NCBI GenBank assembly: GCA_017512985.1
Contig: JAFWEJ010000008.1
Location: 528,892 to 592,891, forward strand
Source: Clostridia bacterium
GTDB taxonomy: Bacteria; Bacillota; Clostridia; Christensenellales; Aristaeellaceae
DNA: 64,000 nucleotides
Reading direction: 5' to 3'
Numbering within the stretch: the stretch's first letter is position 1; the number at the start of each line of letters is the position of its first letter. The notes beneath the pieces are model-generated. The model was not told the origin of the DNA, searched no databases, and was given only the letters and a program-made list of their open reading frames with translations. Shown piece by piece: positions 43,135 to 55,163 of this stretch. The position numbers were made by a program, and so were the translations under genes.

Positions 43135-44436
43135 TTACTTGCCTGAAATGGTGACTCCGTCGAAAGCGATAAACGGCAGGCTTCCGTTTCCGTCTTTCAG
43201 GGTGTCGCTGCTGATTTCACGGATCTGCATGAGCATATCCGGCACGCATCCGCTGATCATCGTTTCTGTCAGTGCATTGGTGATTTTTCCGTTTTCGATC
43301 ATGAAACTGTTTTTTGCGACGCCGGAGTATTCGCCGCTGGGCGCCGGCGATCCGCCGGAGAACCGCATCACCAGGATACCCCTGTCTATGCCCGCAATGA
43401 TCTCATCAAGGGCCTTCTCGCCGCTCCTGACGATCATACTGGATCCGTCGTTGCCCGCTCGCCTCCCGCCGGTCTTGTTAGCGCCGTACTGGCTCAGGCA
43501 GAAGCTGACAAGTTTCCCGTCTTTGATCAGGTCAAAATTCTCTGTCGGGTATCCTTCGCCGGTATACCGGCTCGGAACGATCACATCGTCACTGTACGGT
43601 TCAAAGGACATACTGAACCGCGGATCTGCCACCGTCTCTCCCAGCTTATCCTTCCAGATGCTGGTTCCGTCAATCATGCAGCTGTCGCTGACAAAATTGC
43701 CCATGATCGTCCAGAGCACGATCTCTGAAAGGGCGTAAGGTGCAAGAACCACAGGCCCGGTAAATTTGCCTTCCAGCGGTTTCGGATCCAGCTGCTTTTC
43801 GACCATGGCCAGGTCCCGTTCAATAAACCCGCAGTCAATCACCGGCTTGTCCAGTGTCTTCAGCATCACATCGCTGCCATAGAACGAAGTGCTCTTTTCT
43901 CCTTCATGGCCCGAATACATCAGGCTGAAGGAATATGCGCCCCAGCGGGACCTGTAGGTTACGCCGTTGGTATTCGCATAGATGACCTTCCCTGAATCGT
44001 GGGAAGTGATCATCTGCTCCATAAGGATTTTCGGATGTTTCTTTCCGATCGTCTCAAGCAGTTCCTTCGTGCGTTCAAACAGTCTGTCCGTATTGCATTC
44101 CGGCTGGCCTTCGGTAAAATCCTGTTCGACCGGTCCCCTGGCGTATTCCCACGCCGGATCCGGTTTTCCGCTTTCTGCGGCGTCCAGGGCGTCCCGGACA
44201 GCCGTTTTTACGGTGTCCTCGTCAAACCGGTTGATCTGGATGGTTCCCTTTCGATGATCCTTCAGGACCGTAATGGTCACGTTGCGGTTGTACAGCGTCC
44301 GCATCAGGGAAAAACGTCCGCCGTCAACGTTGAATTCCTTTTTCTCGCTTTCGCTGACAGAGCACTGCGCGTAGTCCGCGCCCTGCCTTTGGGATTCTTC
44401 CAGGATCTCCCGGGCAAGAATGGTAATCTTATTCAT
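43135..44436 (-). CDS. tldE: TldD/PmbA-family protein, inactive partner (TldE-like)
   Basis: The protein has 433 residues of the TldD/PmbA (U62) family: QGADYAQCSVSESEKKEF near the start, DGKLVSFCLSQYGANKTGGR near residue 315, then NDGSSMIVRSGE and an FSGGSPAPSGEYSGVAKNSF tail. It lacks the HExxxH zinc site present in its neighbour, as expected of the TldE/PmbA half. TldD and TldE form a heterodimeric protease that trims unfolded peptides and some bacteriocin-like precursors. It lies one base after tldD. Confidence 0.88.
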   Translation of the reverse strand: MNKITILAREILEESQRQGADYAQCSVSESEKKEFNVDGGRFSLMRTLYNRNVTITVLKDHRKGTIQINRFDEDTVKTAVRDALDAAESGKPDPAWEYARGPVEQDFTEGQPECNTDRLFERTKELLETIGKKHPKILMEQMITSHDSGKVIYANTNGVTYRSRWGAYSFSLMYSGHEGEKSTSFYGSDVMLKTLDKPVIDCGFIERDLAMVEKQLDPKPLEGKFTGPVVLAPYALSEIVLWTIMGNFVSDSCMIDGTSIWKDKLGETVADPRFSMSFEPYSDDVIVPSRYTGEGYPTENFDLIKDGKLVSFCLSQYGANKTGGRRAGNDGSSMIVRSGEKALDEIIAGIDRGILVMRFSGGSPAPSGEYSGVAKNSFMIENGKITNALTETMISGCVPDMLMQIREISSDTLKDGNGSLPFIAFDGVTISGK

Positions 44437-44437
44437 C

Positions 44438-45823
44438 TTATCGGCCTCCGATCTTCACTTTGCAGCGCAGTGCCGGCCCACCCATGCCCACTGGCATCGG
44501 CTGCTTCTTTCCGCAGAATCCGGCGCTGCACCATACCACATTGTCGCTGACCATATCCACAGTCTTGAGCATATCAAACGCAACGCCGGAGATCGTGGTA
44601 TCCAGAAGGGCCTTCCCGATTTTGCCATTTTTAATCTCATATCCCATGCTCACACCGAACATGAATTCACCTGTGGTATCCGCCTGTCCGTTTGTGGAGT
44701 CAATCAGGTAATATCCGTCGTCAATGGAAGCGATCATATCTTCCAGCTTATCCTTTCCGGGATGCACGGACGTATTCCGCATCCGGATCAGCGGTTCGTC
44801 CGAGAAACTCCAGGCGCGTGCGTTCCCGCCCGGCTCCATGCCGAAGTGCTGCGCGCTTTCCCTGCTGTTCATATAACCTGTCAGGATCCCGTTCTCGATC
44901 AGCGGGACGTCCTTTGCTTCCGTCCCTTCGTCGTCCACATACACAGGCAGGGGGCATGTCTCGCCGAAAGCGGTATGCGCAAAGTCAGTCAGGTTGACCA
45001 GCTCGCTCGCAACCTGCCTGTTCAGGTTATGGGCCGCCACGCTGCCGCCCAGTACCAGGTCTGCTTCCACCGTATGGCCGACAGCCTCGTGGGACAGCAT
45101 TCCGGTCATGATCCCGCCGAGGATCACGGTCTTTTCACCGGCATCGGCATAAACGCCTTCACGCTTCTGCATGATCTGTTCATACAGTTCGTCAATCCCC
45201 GCATACAGTACGGACGGATCGGCAAAATTTTCGTCAAAAGTACCTTTCCCTCCAATGGGTTTGTACAGTTCCACCGGCGTGCCGGCGTCTGTCATCGCGT
45301 CCAGGACAATATATATGTAGGAGCGCGGCGCGATAAAATGGCTGTCCATGCCGTCAGAGGTAACCAGCAGCTTCTCCATGGAGTCTTCCATGGCTATCAC
45401 CCGCCTGCTGGCCAGGTTCGGATACTTTTTTGCGATATATTCATCCGCTTCCCTTGCGATATCCACATAGATCTTCTGAGGCGCGTCATTGATCCCTGTG
45501 TCCGTCATGCGTGTCTTTGCGGGCAGGACCGGCAGTGCGGGCTTTCCGATGCCGGCGTGCCTGTCCATGAAATCCGCGTTTTCCGTTGCGGCTTTAAGGA
45601 CTGTACGGGCAGCGTCAGGGCTGTATTCCGCCATGGAGGAAAAGCCGTATACTCCGCCGCGATATACCCGTGCTGACACACCGGACACATCTGAGCGGAC
45701 ATTGCCGACCACATCGCCGTTCAGCAGGACAACCCGGCGGTTCCGGCTGTTCTGTCCCCGGAGTTCCGTGTGCGCGCCGCTTTCAAACAGCGCTTTCCGT
45801 GGTGATAAGATATCTTGGAGCAT
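44438..45823 (-). CDS. tldD: TldD-type metalloprotease
   Basis: The protein has 461 residues. SHEAVGHTVEADLVLGG near residue 245 is the HExxxH zinc motif of TldD, followed by GNARAWSFSDEPLIRMRNT and GEFMFGVSMGYEIKNGKIG. It is the catalytic half of the TldD/TldE protease. The start has AAAGGATGGGAACAAC upstream, 15 bases after metA. Co-transcription with metA looks incidental, and no precursor peptide gene is visible nearby. Confidence 0.9.
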   Translation of the reverse strand: MLQDILSPRKALFESGAHTELRGQNSRNRRVVLLNGDVVGNVRSDVSGVSARVYRGGVYGFSSMAEYSPDAARTVLKAATENADFMDRHAGIGKPALPVLPAKTRMTDTGINDAPQKIYVDIAREADEYIAKKYPNLASRRVIAMEDSMEKLLVTSDGMDSHFIAPRSYIYIVLDAMTDAGTPVELYKPIGGKGTFDENFADPSVLYAGIDELYEQIMQKREGVYADAGEKTVILGGIMTGMLSHEAVGHTVEADLVLGGSVAAHNLNRQVASELVNLTDFAHTAFGETCPLPVYVDDEGTEAKDVPLIENGILTGYMNSRESAQHFGMEPGGNARAWSFSDEPLIRMRNTSVHPGKDKLEDMIASIDDGYYLIDSTNGQADTTGEFMFGVSMGYEIKNGKIGKALLDTTISGVAFDMLKTVDMVSDNVVWCSAGFCGKKQPMPVGMGGPALRCKVKIGGR

Positions 45824-45838
45824 GTTGTTCCCATCCTT

Positions 45839-46759
45839 TCATCCTTTGATCTCGTTCAGGTCGTATGGCGTCGTCTGATAGACCATATAGTTCAGCCAGT
45901 TTGCATAAAGCAGGTTGGCGTGGCTCCGCCAGGTCACCAGCGGTTCTTTTGTGTCGTCGTCATCAGGATAATAGTTGACCGGCACCTGAATAGGAAGTCC
46001 CGCGTTCTTGTCCCGCAGGTACTCTTTCTCAAGTGTCTTTGGATCATATTCGCTGTGACCCATAATGAACACCTGCCGCCCGTTTTCCGTGATCGCGGCG
46101 TATACACCGGCCTCTTCGGAAGACGCAAGGATCTTCAGTGCCGGGCAGTTTTCCAGGTCTGCACGGCGAACGGTGGTATGCCGGCTGTGAGGCGCCATAA
46201 AAACGTCGTCAAATCCCCTGAGCAGGATATAATTCTTTCGTTCCGCCCTGTGTGGAAAAACGCCGAACAGTTTCTTCTCCAGGGGAATCTTCGGGATGCC
46301 GAAATGGTAATAAAGCGCCGCCTGCGCGCCCCAGCAGATATGGAAGGTGGAATGAACATGGCTTTTGCTCCATTCCATAATCCCGCAGAGTTCGTCCCAG
46401 TATTCAACTTCCTCAAATGCCATCTGTTCCACCGGAGCGCCGGTGATGATCATACCGTCAAAATTCTGGTCGCAGATCTCCGGAAACGTCTTGTAAAATG
46501 CGGTAAGATGTTCCGCAGAAGTGTTCTTTGATACATGGCTCTGCATTTTGACCAGCTCGGTCTCCACCTGCAGGGAGGTATTCCCCAGCAGCCTCAGCAG
46601 CTGTGTTTCCGTGTCGATCTTCGTGGGCATCAGATTCACAATGGCAATCCTCAGCGGACGGATATCCTGCGTTGTGGCCCGGGTTTCCGTCATCACGAAA
46701 ATATTCTCTTCCGTCAGCGTTTTATAGGCCGGCAGTTCATTTGAGATTTTGATCGGCAT
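45839..46759 (-). CDS. metA: homoserine O-acyltransferase (predicted acetyltransferase)
   Basis: The protein has 306 residues of the MetA family and acylates homoserine for methionine synthesis. The catalytic Cys142 (HICWGAQA), His235 and Glu237 (MGHSEYD) are present. Residue 111 is Glu (GAPVEQM). In characterised Bacillus cereus MetA, Glu111 directs acetyl-CoA use, whereas E. coli has Gly there and uses succinyl-CoA. I therefore predict homoserine O-acetyltransferase (MetAA). The start has GGAAGGAAGAAACGCA upstream. Confidence 0.93.
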   Translation of the reverse strand: MPIKISNELPAYKTLTEENIFVMTETRATTQDIRPLRIAIVNLMPTKIDTETQLLRLLGNTSLQVETELVKMQSHVSKNTSAEHLTAFYKTFPEICDQNFDGMIITGAPVEQMAFEEVEYWDELCGIMEWSKSHVHSTFHICWGAQAALYYHFGIPKIPLEKKLFGVFPHRAERKNYILLRGFDDVFMAPHSRHTTVRRADLENCPALKILASSEEAGVYAAITENGRQVFIMGHSEYDPKTLEKEYLRDKNAGLPIQVPVNYYPDDDDTKEPLVTWRSHANLLYANWLNYMVYQTTPYDLNEIKG

Positions 46760-46776
46760 TGCGTTTCTTCCTTCCC

Positions 46777-46793
46777 ATATTGCTGTGCAATAT
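46777..46793. promoter_or_regulatory. palindrome at the metA transcription start
   Basis: ATATTGC and GCAATAT flank a TGT centre. The palindrome overlaps the -10 box by two bases and covers the start site, a typical repressor position. Confidence 0.4.
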
Positions 46794-46820
46794 TGTATGC
46801 TTTCCTTCGGTATTAATCAA
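46792..46820 (-). promoter_or_regulatory. metA promoter
   Basis: On the minus strand TTGATT and TACAAT stand 17 bases apart. I see no S-box or T-box structure in the short leader. Confidence 0.65.
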
Positions 46821-46900
46821 GTTTTTACTGAGGAATCAAACCGGGCGCCATGCTGCGGAAGTTCCCGGATTCAGGTTGCCGTATATCCCTGATCGGCATA

Positions 46901-46930
46901 AGAAAACAGCGCCTGATGAACAGGCGCTGT
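46901..46930 (-). terminator. terminator after groEL
   Basis: ACAGCGCCTG and CAGGCGCTGT form a 10-bp stem with a 5-base loop, followed by TTTTCT on the minus strand. Confidence 0.8.
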
Positions 46931-46947
46931 CATTTGCGGGCTGATGA

Positions 46948-48603
<1,656 letters not shown>

Positions 48604-48612
48604 TCAGGCGTG

Positions 48613-48900
<288 letters not shown>

Positions 48901-48931
48901 TCAGTTCCTCCTGTCGTTCTTTTGCTGGGTT

Positions 48932-48958
48932 TTAGCACTCGATGTATCTGAGTGCTAA
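48932..48958. promoter_or_regulatory. CIRCE element (HrcA operator)
   Basis: TTAGCACTC and GAGTGCTAA flank a 9-base spacer, the exact CIRCE consensus. It lies between the groESL promoter and groES, so HrcA should repress the operon until heat stress. Confidence 0.97.
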
Positions 48959-48970
48959 CAACCAGAGAGT

Positions 48971-48999
48971 AATATAATGCTTTTACGCATTTCGTGCAA
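48971..48999 (-). promoter_or_regulatory. groESL promoter
   Basis: On the minus strand TTGCAC and TATATT are separated by 17 bases, directly upstream of CIRCE. Confidence 0.75.
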
Positions 49000-49144
49000 G
49001 TATTCAGACCGGTGTTTTTATATATTTTACTGTATTATTCTTGTTTTAACGTGTATATTCTCTTGTTTTCGCCGTATTTTTGCGTTTCTGATCCCGAAAT
49101 CCTTGTGTTACAATCCTTCTGACCGATTTTTCAAGGAGTTTTTC

Positions 49145-50185
49145 ATGAATCAGATCACTGCTGCCCTGCTTGCCTGGTATGACCGATGCGCGCGTGTGCT
49201 TCCATGGCGGGGTATTCACGATGCCTATCGGACCTGGGTCAGTGAGGCCATGCTCCAGCAGACGCGTGTGGAAACCGTTCTTTCCTATTATCCCCGTTTC
49301 CTGGAACGCTTCCCGACGCTTCCGTCCCTGGCCTCCGCTTCAGAGGAGGATGTGCTGAAAGCGTGGGAGGGCCTGGGGTATTATTCGCGTGCCCGTAATC
49401 TCTGGAAAGGCGCGAAACAGGTTGTGGATGAATATGGCGGCATACTGCCCCGGGATCCGGAAAAACTGCGCCGGATCTGCGGAATCGGCCCGTACTCCGC
49501 CGGAGCAATCTCCTCAATTGCATATGATGTTCCCGTCCCAGCGGTGGATGGAAATGTGATCCGCGTGATTTCCCGCCTTTACGGAATCAGAACTGACGCT
49601 CTGGAAAAAGAAACACATGGCAGGATAGAAAAACTGGCGGCCGGCCTGGTTCCGGCTGACCGTCCCGGTGATCACAACCAGGCCGTTATGGATCTGGGTG
49701 CTACCGTCTGCGTGCCCGGTACGCCCGACTGCAACCGTTGTCCGCTTTCCTCTTTCTGCGAAGCGTTTCATGCCGGCGACGCCGCTGAACTGCCTGTGCT
49801 TCCCAAAGCAAAGCCGCAGAAGGTGATTCCTTATACCGTCCTGCTGATTCTCTCTTCCGGCCGCGTTCTGATGCGTATGCGTACTGAAAAACTCCTTCAG
49901 GGCCTCTGGTGCTTTCCGATGATCGAAGGGCAGCATTCCCCCGAAGAACTGCAGTCGCTGATCCGGAATATTCTCCGGCTTTCAACGGGAACGCCGGTCG
50001 ATTCGGGTGACACCCGCCATGTCTTCACGCATCGGATCTGGCAGATGCACATCTGTAAAACAAGCGCGGAAGCCGAAGCCTCCGCGCCTGCCGGATATGA
50101 ATTCATTCCGCTCGAAAAACTGAAGGATCTGCCGCTCCCGGCAGCAATGAACGCTGCCGTTTCGGTGCTCAGGCATCAAGCATAA
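49145..50185 (+). CDS. mutY: A/G-specific adenine glycosylase
   Basis: The protein has 346 residues and removes adenine mispaired with 8-oxoguanine. The helix-hairpin-helix region reads LRRICGIGPYSAGAISSIAY with catalytic-type Asp in VPAVDGNVIRV. The [4Fe-4S] motif is CVPGTPDCNRCPLSSFC (C-x6-C-x2-C-x5-C). A NUDIX-like C-terminal domain begins near residue 220. The ATG at 49145 follows TCAAGGAGTTTTTC, and a longer upstream reading lacks a site. Its 3' end overlaps the convergent aminopeptidase gene by 17 bases. Confidence 0.95.
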   Translation: MNQITAALLAWYDRCARVLPWRGIHDAYRTWVSEAMLQQTRVETVLSYYPRFLERFPTLPSLASASEEDVLKAWEGLGYYSRARNLWKGAKQVVDEYGGILPRDPEKLRRICGIGPYSAGAISSIAYDVPVPAVDGNVIRVISRLYGIRTDALEKETHGRIEKLAAGLVPADRPGDHNQAVMDLGATVCVPGTPDCNRCPLSSFCEAFHAGDAAELPVLPKAKPQKVIPYTVLLILSSGRVLMRMRTEKLLQGLWCFPMIEGQHSPEELQSLIRNILRLSTGTPVDSGDTRHVFTHRIWQMHICKTSAEAEASAPAGYEFIPLEKLKDLPLPAAMNAAVSVLRHQA

Positions 50186-51551
50186 ACGCTTTGTAAGCCT
50201 TGTATGATTCATACAGGTCCGCCTTTGAGATGATCTCCATCGGCGCGTGCATATTCAGCACCGCAACGCCGCTGTCGATCACTTCCATGCCGTACAGCGC
50301 GCAGATATAGGCGATTGTTCCGCCGCCGCCCAGATCAACCCTGCCCAGTTCCGCCGTTTGCCAGCAAACCTTGTTTTCATCCATGATCCGGCGGAGTTTG
50401 GCAATGAATTCCGCGTTCGCGTCGTTGGAACCGCTCTTGCCGCGGCTGCCGGTAAACTTGTTGAAACACACGCCCCTGCCAAGCCAGGCGGTGTTTTTCT
50501 TTTCAAATGCGGAAGCATACAGCGGATCAAAGCCTGCGCTCACATCACAGGAAAGCATCCGGCTGTTGCGGAGGGTCCGGCGAACATTCAGCTCGCTGTA
50601 CGCTCCCTGCAGTTCAAGGATCTCCGCCACCGCGTTCTCCAGATAATTGCTCTGCATGCCGGTCGCTCCGACGCTTCCGATTTCTTCCTTGTCCACCAGC
50701 ATGCCGCAGCAGGTATATTCAGGCGTTGTTTTCAGGTCCAGGATAGCTTTCAGTTCCGCAAAGGCACAGACCCTGTCGTCGTGGCCGTATCCCATGACCA
50801 TGCTCCGGTCCAGGCCGAAATCCCTTGCCTTTCCGGCCGGAACAGCCTCGATCTCGGCGGAGATCAGGTCCTCTTCCTCAATCCCGTACATTTCCTTCAG
50901 GATCTGAAGCAGCTGGGCTTTTACAGGCTCTTTTTCCGTATCCTTAAGCGGTTTACCGCCAAGGATGATGTCCAGGTCTTCGCCGGATATTGCTTCACCC
51001 AGGTTCTTCTTCATCTGTTCCTGCGAAAGATGAATCAGCAGGTCACTGACGCCGACCACAGGATCGTCGTCTTTTTCCCCGATGCAGATCTGCACCTTCG
51101 TTCCGTCTTTTTTGACCGCCACGCCGTGCAGGGCCAGTTCCCGGGCGACCCACTGGTATTTCTTGATGCCGCCGTAATAATGTGTGTCGGCCAGCGCAAA
51201 ACCGCCGTCTTCATACAGGGGATTCTGTTTCAGGTCCAGCCGCGGGGAGTCAATATGCGCTCCGACGATGTTCATGCCGTCCGCCATCGTCCTTTTACCG
51301 ATCAGGAAGGTCAGGATTGCCTTGCCCATCTTGTTCAGGTAGACCTTGTCTCCGGCTTTAAATTTCTTACCGGCGGCAACAGCCTTTTCCAGGGAAACAT
51401 ATCCTGCTTTTTCCAGTGCGTCAACGGCATATTCCACGCACTCGCGTTCCGTCTTGCCGGCGTCAAGGAACTGCCTGTATGCTCTTGCAGTGTCTTCGAC
51501 CTTTTTCAGCTCAGTTTTATTGTAGGTTTTCCATGCATTGGGTCTTTCCAT
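50169..51551 (-). CDS. M18-family aminopeptidase
   Basis: The protein has 460 residues. NIVGAHIDSPRLDLKQNPLY near residue 95 carries the first zinc His and Asp. LVDKEEIGSVGATGMQSN near residue 290 carries the catalytic Glu pair, and CDVSAGFDPLYAS and GRVDLGGGGTIAYI follow. M18 enzymes release N-terminal acidic or neutral residues from cytosolic peptides. The start has AAGGAGCGTGAGAGAAA upstream. The gene stands alone and converges on mutY without an intervening terminator. Confidence 0.93.
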   Translation of the reverse strand: MERPNAWKTYNKTELKKVEDTARAYRQFLDAGKTERECVEYAVDALEKAGYVSLEKAVAAGKKFKAGDKVYLNKMGKAILTFLIGKRTMADGMNIVGAHIDSPRLDLKQNPLYEDGGFALADTHYYGGIKKYQWVARELALHGVAVKKDGTKVQICIGEKDDDPVVGVSDLLIHLSQEQMKKNLGEAISGEDLDIILGGKPLKDTEKEPVKAQLLQILKEMYGIEEEDLISAEIEAVPAGKARDFGLDRSMVMGYGHDDRVCAFAELKAILDLKTTPEYTCCGMLVDKEEIGSVGATGMQSNYLENAVAEILELQGAYSELNVRRTLRNSRMLSCDVSAGFDPLYASAFEKKNTAWLGRGVCFNKFTGSRGKSGSNDANAEFIAKLRRIMDENKVCWQTAELGRVDLGGGGTIAYICALYGMEVIDSGVAVLNMHAPMEIISKADLYESYKAYKAFMLDA

Positions 51552-51575
51552 TTTCTCTCACGCTCCTTGCTCTGT

Positions 51576-51604
51576 ATCTTACCACCCTTGCAGTTGAAAA
51601 ACAA
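51576..51604 (-). promoter_or_regulatory. promoter of the M18 aminopeptidase
   Basis: On the minus strand TTGTTT and TAAGAT are separated by 17 bases, 25 bases before the start codon. Confidence 0.5.
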
Positions 51605-51726
51605 CTTTTCACACCTTTTTCACATTCTCTTCGTCAACTCTTGAATTTAATCGTTTATCATTCTGAATGATGGAGCGGGCCTGCCTGCTTTCATCCCGAA
51701 CGAATCATCCCCGGGAGGATATCCTT

Positions 51727-53478
51727 ATGTCCAGACTGATCGGTATTGATCTCGGAACCACCAACTCCTGCGTCGCTTTTATGGAAAACGGCCGTTCCGT
51801 TGTTATTCCCAATACGGAAGGCAGCCGGACCACTCCTTCCGTTGTGGCTTTCACAAAGGCCGGGGAACGGCTGGTCGGTATGGCAGCCAAACGGCAGGCG
51901 GTTACCAATGCTTCCCGGACCTTTTCCTCCGTAAAGCGGGATATGGGTTCCGGCAGGCGGTTCCGCGTGGACGGAAAAGACTATGCGCCCCAGGAAATTT
52001 CGGCCATGATCCTGCAGAAACTCAAGGCGGATGCGGAAAGCTATATCGGAGAAACGGTTACCGATGCGGTAATTACGGTTCCCGCTTATTTTTCAGACGC
52101 CCAGCGCCAGGCTACAAAGGACGCCGGCCTGATCGCGGGGCTGAATGTCCTGCGCATCATCAACGAACCGACCTCCGCTGCCCTTGCCTACGGTTTTGAT
52201 AAAGGCCTGCCCTGCAAGATCATGGTCTATGACCTGGGGGGCGGCACCTTTGACGTCAGCATTCTGGATATCAACAGCGACACGATCGAAGTCCTGGCCA
52301 CCGCCGGAAACAATCACCTTGGCGGTGACGATTTTGACCAGTGTATTGTCGGCTGGCTGCTGGACGAGTTTAAAAAGCAGCATCATACAGATCTGTCAAA
52401 GGATCCGATGGCAATGCAGCGCCTGACGGAAGCTGCGGAAAAAGCCAAGATTGAACTGTCTTCTGCTCAGGAATCGTTGATCAGCCTGCCTTTCCTGGCC
52501 CAGAACGCCTCTGTGCCGATGCATCTTGAATCATCGCTGACCCGTTCCCGTTTCAATGAGCTGACCGCCCATCTTGTTGCCGCGACCCGCGGCCCTGTGC
52601 AGCAGGCGCTGCAGGATGCGGGAATACGTGCTTCGGATCTGAGCCGTGTTCTGCTTGTAGGCGGCTCCACACGCATTCCAGCAGTTCAGGCAGAAGTCAG
52701 AAACTTGACCGGAAAAGAACCTGCCCGCGACATCAATCCGGACGAATGCGTTGCCATGGGAGCATGCCTGCAGGGCGGCGTCCTGACCGGTGCAATCAAT
52801 TCAATTGTCCTGATTGACGTTACGCCTCTCTCCCTGGGCATTGAAACCCTCGGAGACGTCTTTGCAAAAATCATTGACCGGAACACTCCGCTGCCCTGCC
52901 AGCATTCCCAGGTTTTCACCACCGCAGCCAATTTCCAGACCAGTGTGGAGATCAACGTCCTGCAGGGGGAGCGGGAGATCGCTTCCGCCAACAAATCCCT
53001 CGGAAAATTCCGGCTCAACGGTATCCGGCGCGCGCTTCGCGGCATTCCCCAGATAGAAGTCACTTTCTCCATTGATACGAACGGCATTGTCCATGTAACA
53101 GCAAAAGACCTTGGTACAAACAGCTCGCAGGATATCACCATCTCCGGTTCCGGCAACATGAGCCGGGAGGAAATCGACCGCGCTGTCAGGGATGCGCAGC
53201 GTTACGCCGCGGAAGATCGTCAGCGCAAACAGACGCAGCAGCTGCGCGATGCCGCAGAAAACCTGCTGAACCAGGCGCGCCGTGCCGGAAAGAAGCTGAA
53301 AGGCGAAGACAGGCCCCGTCTGGACAGCGCTGTTTCCGCGCTGAAAGATGCCCTGCGCGCCGGTGACGAATACCGTATCAGAACAGCCTCCGACGACCTG
53401 GACGCAGTTCTCCGCTCTGTCGGCACCTATGCCTCGGCACCGGAAGGTGAAAACGACGACGGCTCCTATGACGCCTGA
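51727..53478 (+). CDS. DnaK-like Hsp70 chaperone (second-locus type)
   Basis: The protein has 583 residues, shorter than canonical DnaK (about 610-640). Motifs are [19 protein letters not shown] at the start, [16 protein letters not shown] near residue 165, [17 protein letters not shown] near residue 310, and [16 protein letters not shown]. The substrate-binding domain is present and the lid is shortened, ending in an acidic tail without EEVD. The start at 51727 follows GGGAGGATATCCTT. grpE, hrcA and a standard dnaJ are not adjacent and no CIRCE precedes it. It heads a cluster with DUF5685, a J-domain protein and a zinc-ribbon protein, suggesting a dedicated chaperone system. Confidence 0.92.
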   Translation: MSRLIGIDLGTTNSCVAFMENGRSVVIPNTEGSRTTPSVVAFTKAGERLVGMAAKRQAVTNASRTFSSVKRDMGSGRRFRVDGKDYAPQEISAMILQKLKADAESYIGETVTDAVITVPAYFSDAQRQATKDAGLIAGLNVLRIINEPTSAALAYGFDKGLPCKIMVYDLGGGTFDVSILDINSDTIEVLATAGNNHLGGDDFDQCIVGWLLDEFKKQHHTDLSKDPMAMQRLTEAAEKAKIELSSAQESLISLPFLAQNASVPMHLESSLTRSRFNELTAHLVAATRGPVQQALQDAGIRASDLSRVLLVGGSTRIPAVQAEVRNLTGKEPARDINPDECVAMGACLQGGVLTGAINSIVLIDVTPLSLGIETLGDVFAKIIDRNTPLPCQHSQVFTTAANFQTSVEINVLQGEREIASANKSLGKFRLNGIRRALRGIPQIEVTFSIDTNGIVHVTAKDLGTNSSQDITISGSGNMSREEIDRAVRDAQRYAAEDRQRKQTQQLRDAAENLLNQARRAGKKLKGEDRPRLDSAVSALKDALRAGDEYRIRTASDDLDAVLRSVGTYASAPEGENDDGSYDA

Positions 53479-53489
53479 GGAGGCTCGCG

Positions 53490-54338
53490 ATGTTCGGCTA
53501 TGTCACGCCTGTTCTTTCTGCTCTCGGTGAAGAGCAGAAACTGCGGTACCGTTCTTTCTACTGCGGCGTCTGCCATGCCCTGCGGGACCGTCACGGACAG
53601 GTCAGCCGGCTTTCTCTCAGCAATGATATGACCTTCCTGGCGCTGCTTCTTTCTTCGCTCTATGAGCCGGAAACTGCCGTTTCCGGAGCGCGCTGCGGAC
53701 CGCATTCGCTGAAACCGCATACTTTCCTGTCCTCACCGATGATTGATTATGCCGCAGACATGAACGCACTTCTGTTCTATTACAAGTGTGAAGACCAGCG
53801 TCTGGACGATCATTCCCTGAAAGGAAAAGCAGGCAAAAGCCTTTTCCGGAAGGCGGCGGAAGATGTGAAACATCTGTGGCCTGTACAGGCGAAAGGTGTA
53901 GAAAACGCGTTGACCGAACTATGGAAAGAAGAAGCGAAAGTCTCCCCTGATCCCGACCGCCTCTGCAACCTTTCCGGCGAGATGCTCGGAGCCGTCTTTG
54001 TCCCTAAGCAGGAAGATCCATGGGGCAGGGTCCTTCGTTCCGTCGGCTGCGGCCTCGGCCGGTTTATCTACTGGATGGACGCCTGGGAAGATTATGATGA
54101 GGATATCAGAAAGCGCCGCTTCAATCCGCTTGCCACCTGGCACGATCGGCCGGATTACGGGGATTTCTGCCGCGAAACGCTTGAACTGCTGATAGCAGAC
54201 GCTGCGGAAAGCTTTGAAATCCTGCCCCTGGAACAGGATCTTGATATACTGCGAAACGTCATCTACAGCGGCGTATGGCAGCGATACTGCCTGATAACGG
54301 AACGAAAAAACAGAAAGGAGGAATCACATGGCAAATGA
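53490..54338 (+). CDS. DUF5685-family protein
   Basis: The protein has 282 residues. It opens with [20 protein letters not shown], then [20 protein letters not shown] and [15 protein letters not shown], the signature of DUF5685, which travels with Hsp70 and J-domain genes in Clostridia. [22 protein letters not shown] near residue 192 is a second conserved block, with Asp-rich sequence reminiscent of prenyltransferase-like helices, though no activity is known. The start has GAGGAGGCTCGCG upstream. The end overlaps the J-domain gene by 11 bases, so the two are coupled. Confidence 0.85.
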   Translation: MFGYVTPVLSALGEEQKLRYRSFYCGVCHALRDRHGQVSRLSLSNDMTFLALLLSSLYEPETAVSGARCGPHSLKPHTFLSSPMIDYAADMNALLFYYKCEDQRLDDHSLKGKAGKSLFRKAAEDVKHLWPVQAKGVENALTELWKEEAKVSPDPDRLCNLSGEMLGAVFVPKQEDPWGRVLRSVGCGLGRFIYWMDAWEDYDEDIRKRRFNPLATWHDRPDYGDFCRETLELLIADAAESFEILPLEQDLDILRNVIYSGVWQRYCLITERKNRKEESHGK

Positions 54339-55137
54339 TCCTTTTGCGGTGCTGGGCCTGAGTTCCTCCGCTACAGAGGATGAAATCAAAGCCGCTTACC
54401 GGAAACTGGCAAAAAAATATCATCCGGACCTTAATCCGGGTGACAAGGCTGCCGAACAGAAAATGCGTGAAGTGAACGAAGCCTATACCCGGGCGCTTCA
54501 GATCAAAAAAACCGGCCGTGATCCTTATCAGGATCCTTACGGTTCTGCTTCATCCGGTTCATCCGGATATTACAATCCGTTCACACAGGGTCCGTGGGGC
54601 GGTACCGGCGGCCAATACGGGAATGACAGCCAGAACAGCTATGGCGGAAACGGCGGCCAGGCCGGCAATCCATTCGGCGGATTTGGATTTGACCCCTTTT
54701 CCGCGTTCTTCGGCGGTCAGCAGTATAATCAGCAGACGCGCTGGCGAACCCGTACCTATGCAAATCCGGATCTGAAAACCGCCGAGAATCATGTCCTTTC
54801 CAACCGTTTCAATGAGGCGGTCAGTCTCCTGAACCGGATCCCGACTCATGACGCGGACTGGCATGCCTTATATGCCCGGGCGGATCTGGGGCTGGGCAAC
54901 CGGATCTCTGCGCTGGATCATGCGCGGGCAGCGGTCCGGATGGCTCCTGAAGATGATGAGTTCCGTTCCCTCCTGAATACTGTCGAAGCCGGCAGCCAGG
55001 CTTACAGGAGGACCCGCAGCGGCGGTTATGATTTCCGTTCGGCAATCTGTTACAATCCATGCCTGACCTGCTGCGTTGCGAATATAGTCTGTAACTGCTG
55101 CCTTGGCGGCTGCGGCCGTTACGGCATGTGGTGCTGA
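54328..55137 (+). CDS. J-domain protein with TPR-like region and cysteine-rich tail
   Basis: The protein has 269 residues. Residues 3-60 are a J domain with the HPD motif at 32-34 ([10 protein letters not shown]). A Gly/Ser/Asn/Gln-rich linker (about 65-140) replaces the classical G/F region and there is no DnaJ zinc-finger domain. A TPR-like helical part lies at about 150-225 ([20 protein letters not shown]). The last 30 residues hold nine cysteines ([20 protein letters not shown]). Its HPD should stimulate the neighbouring Hsp70. The Cys tail could bind metal or be acylated at a membrane. The start has AAAGGAGGAATCAC upstream. Confidence 0.85.
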   Translation: MANDPFAVLGLSSSATEDEIKAAYRKLAKKYHPDLNPGDKAAEQKMREVNEAYTRALQIKKTGRDPYQDPYGSASSGSSGYYNPFTQGPWGGTGGQYGNDSQNSYGGNGGQAGNPFGGFGFDPFSAFFGGQQYNQQTRWRTRTYANPDLKTAENHVLSNRFNEAVSLLNRIPTHDADWHALYARADLGLGNRISALDHARAAVRMAPEDDEFRSLLNTVEAGSQAYRRTRSGGYDFRSAICYNPCLTCCVANIVCNCCLGGCGRYGMWC

Positions 55138-55163
55138 TAAACGAAAGAAAGGAGTCTTTCACA

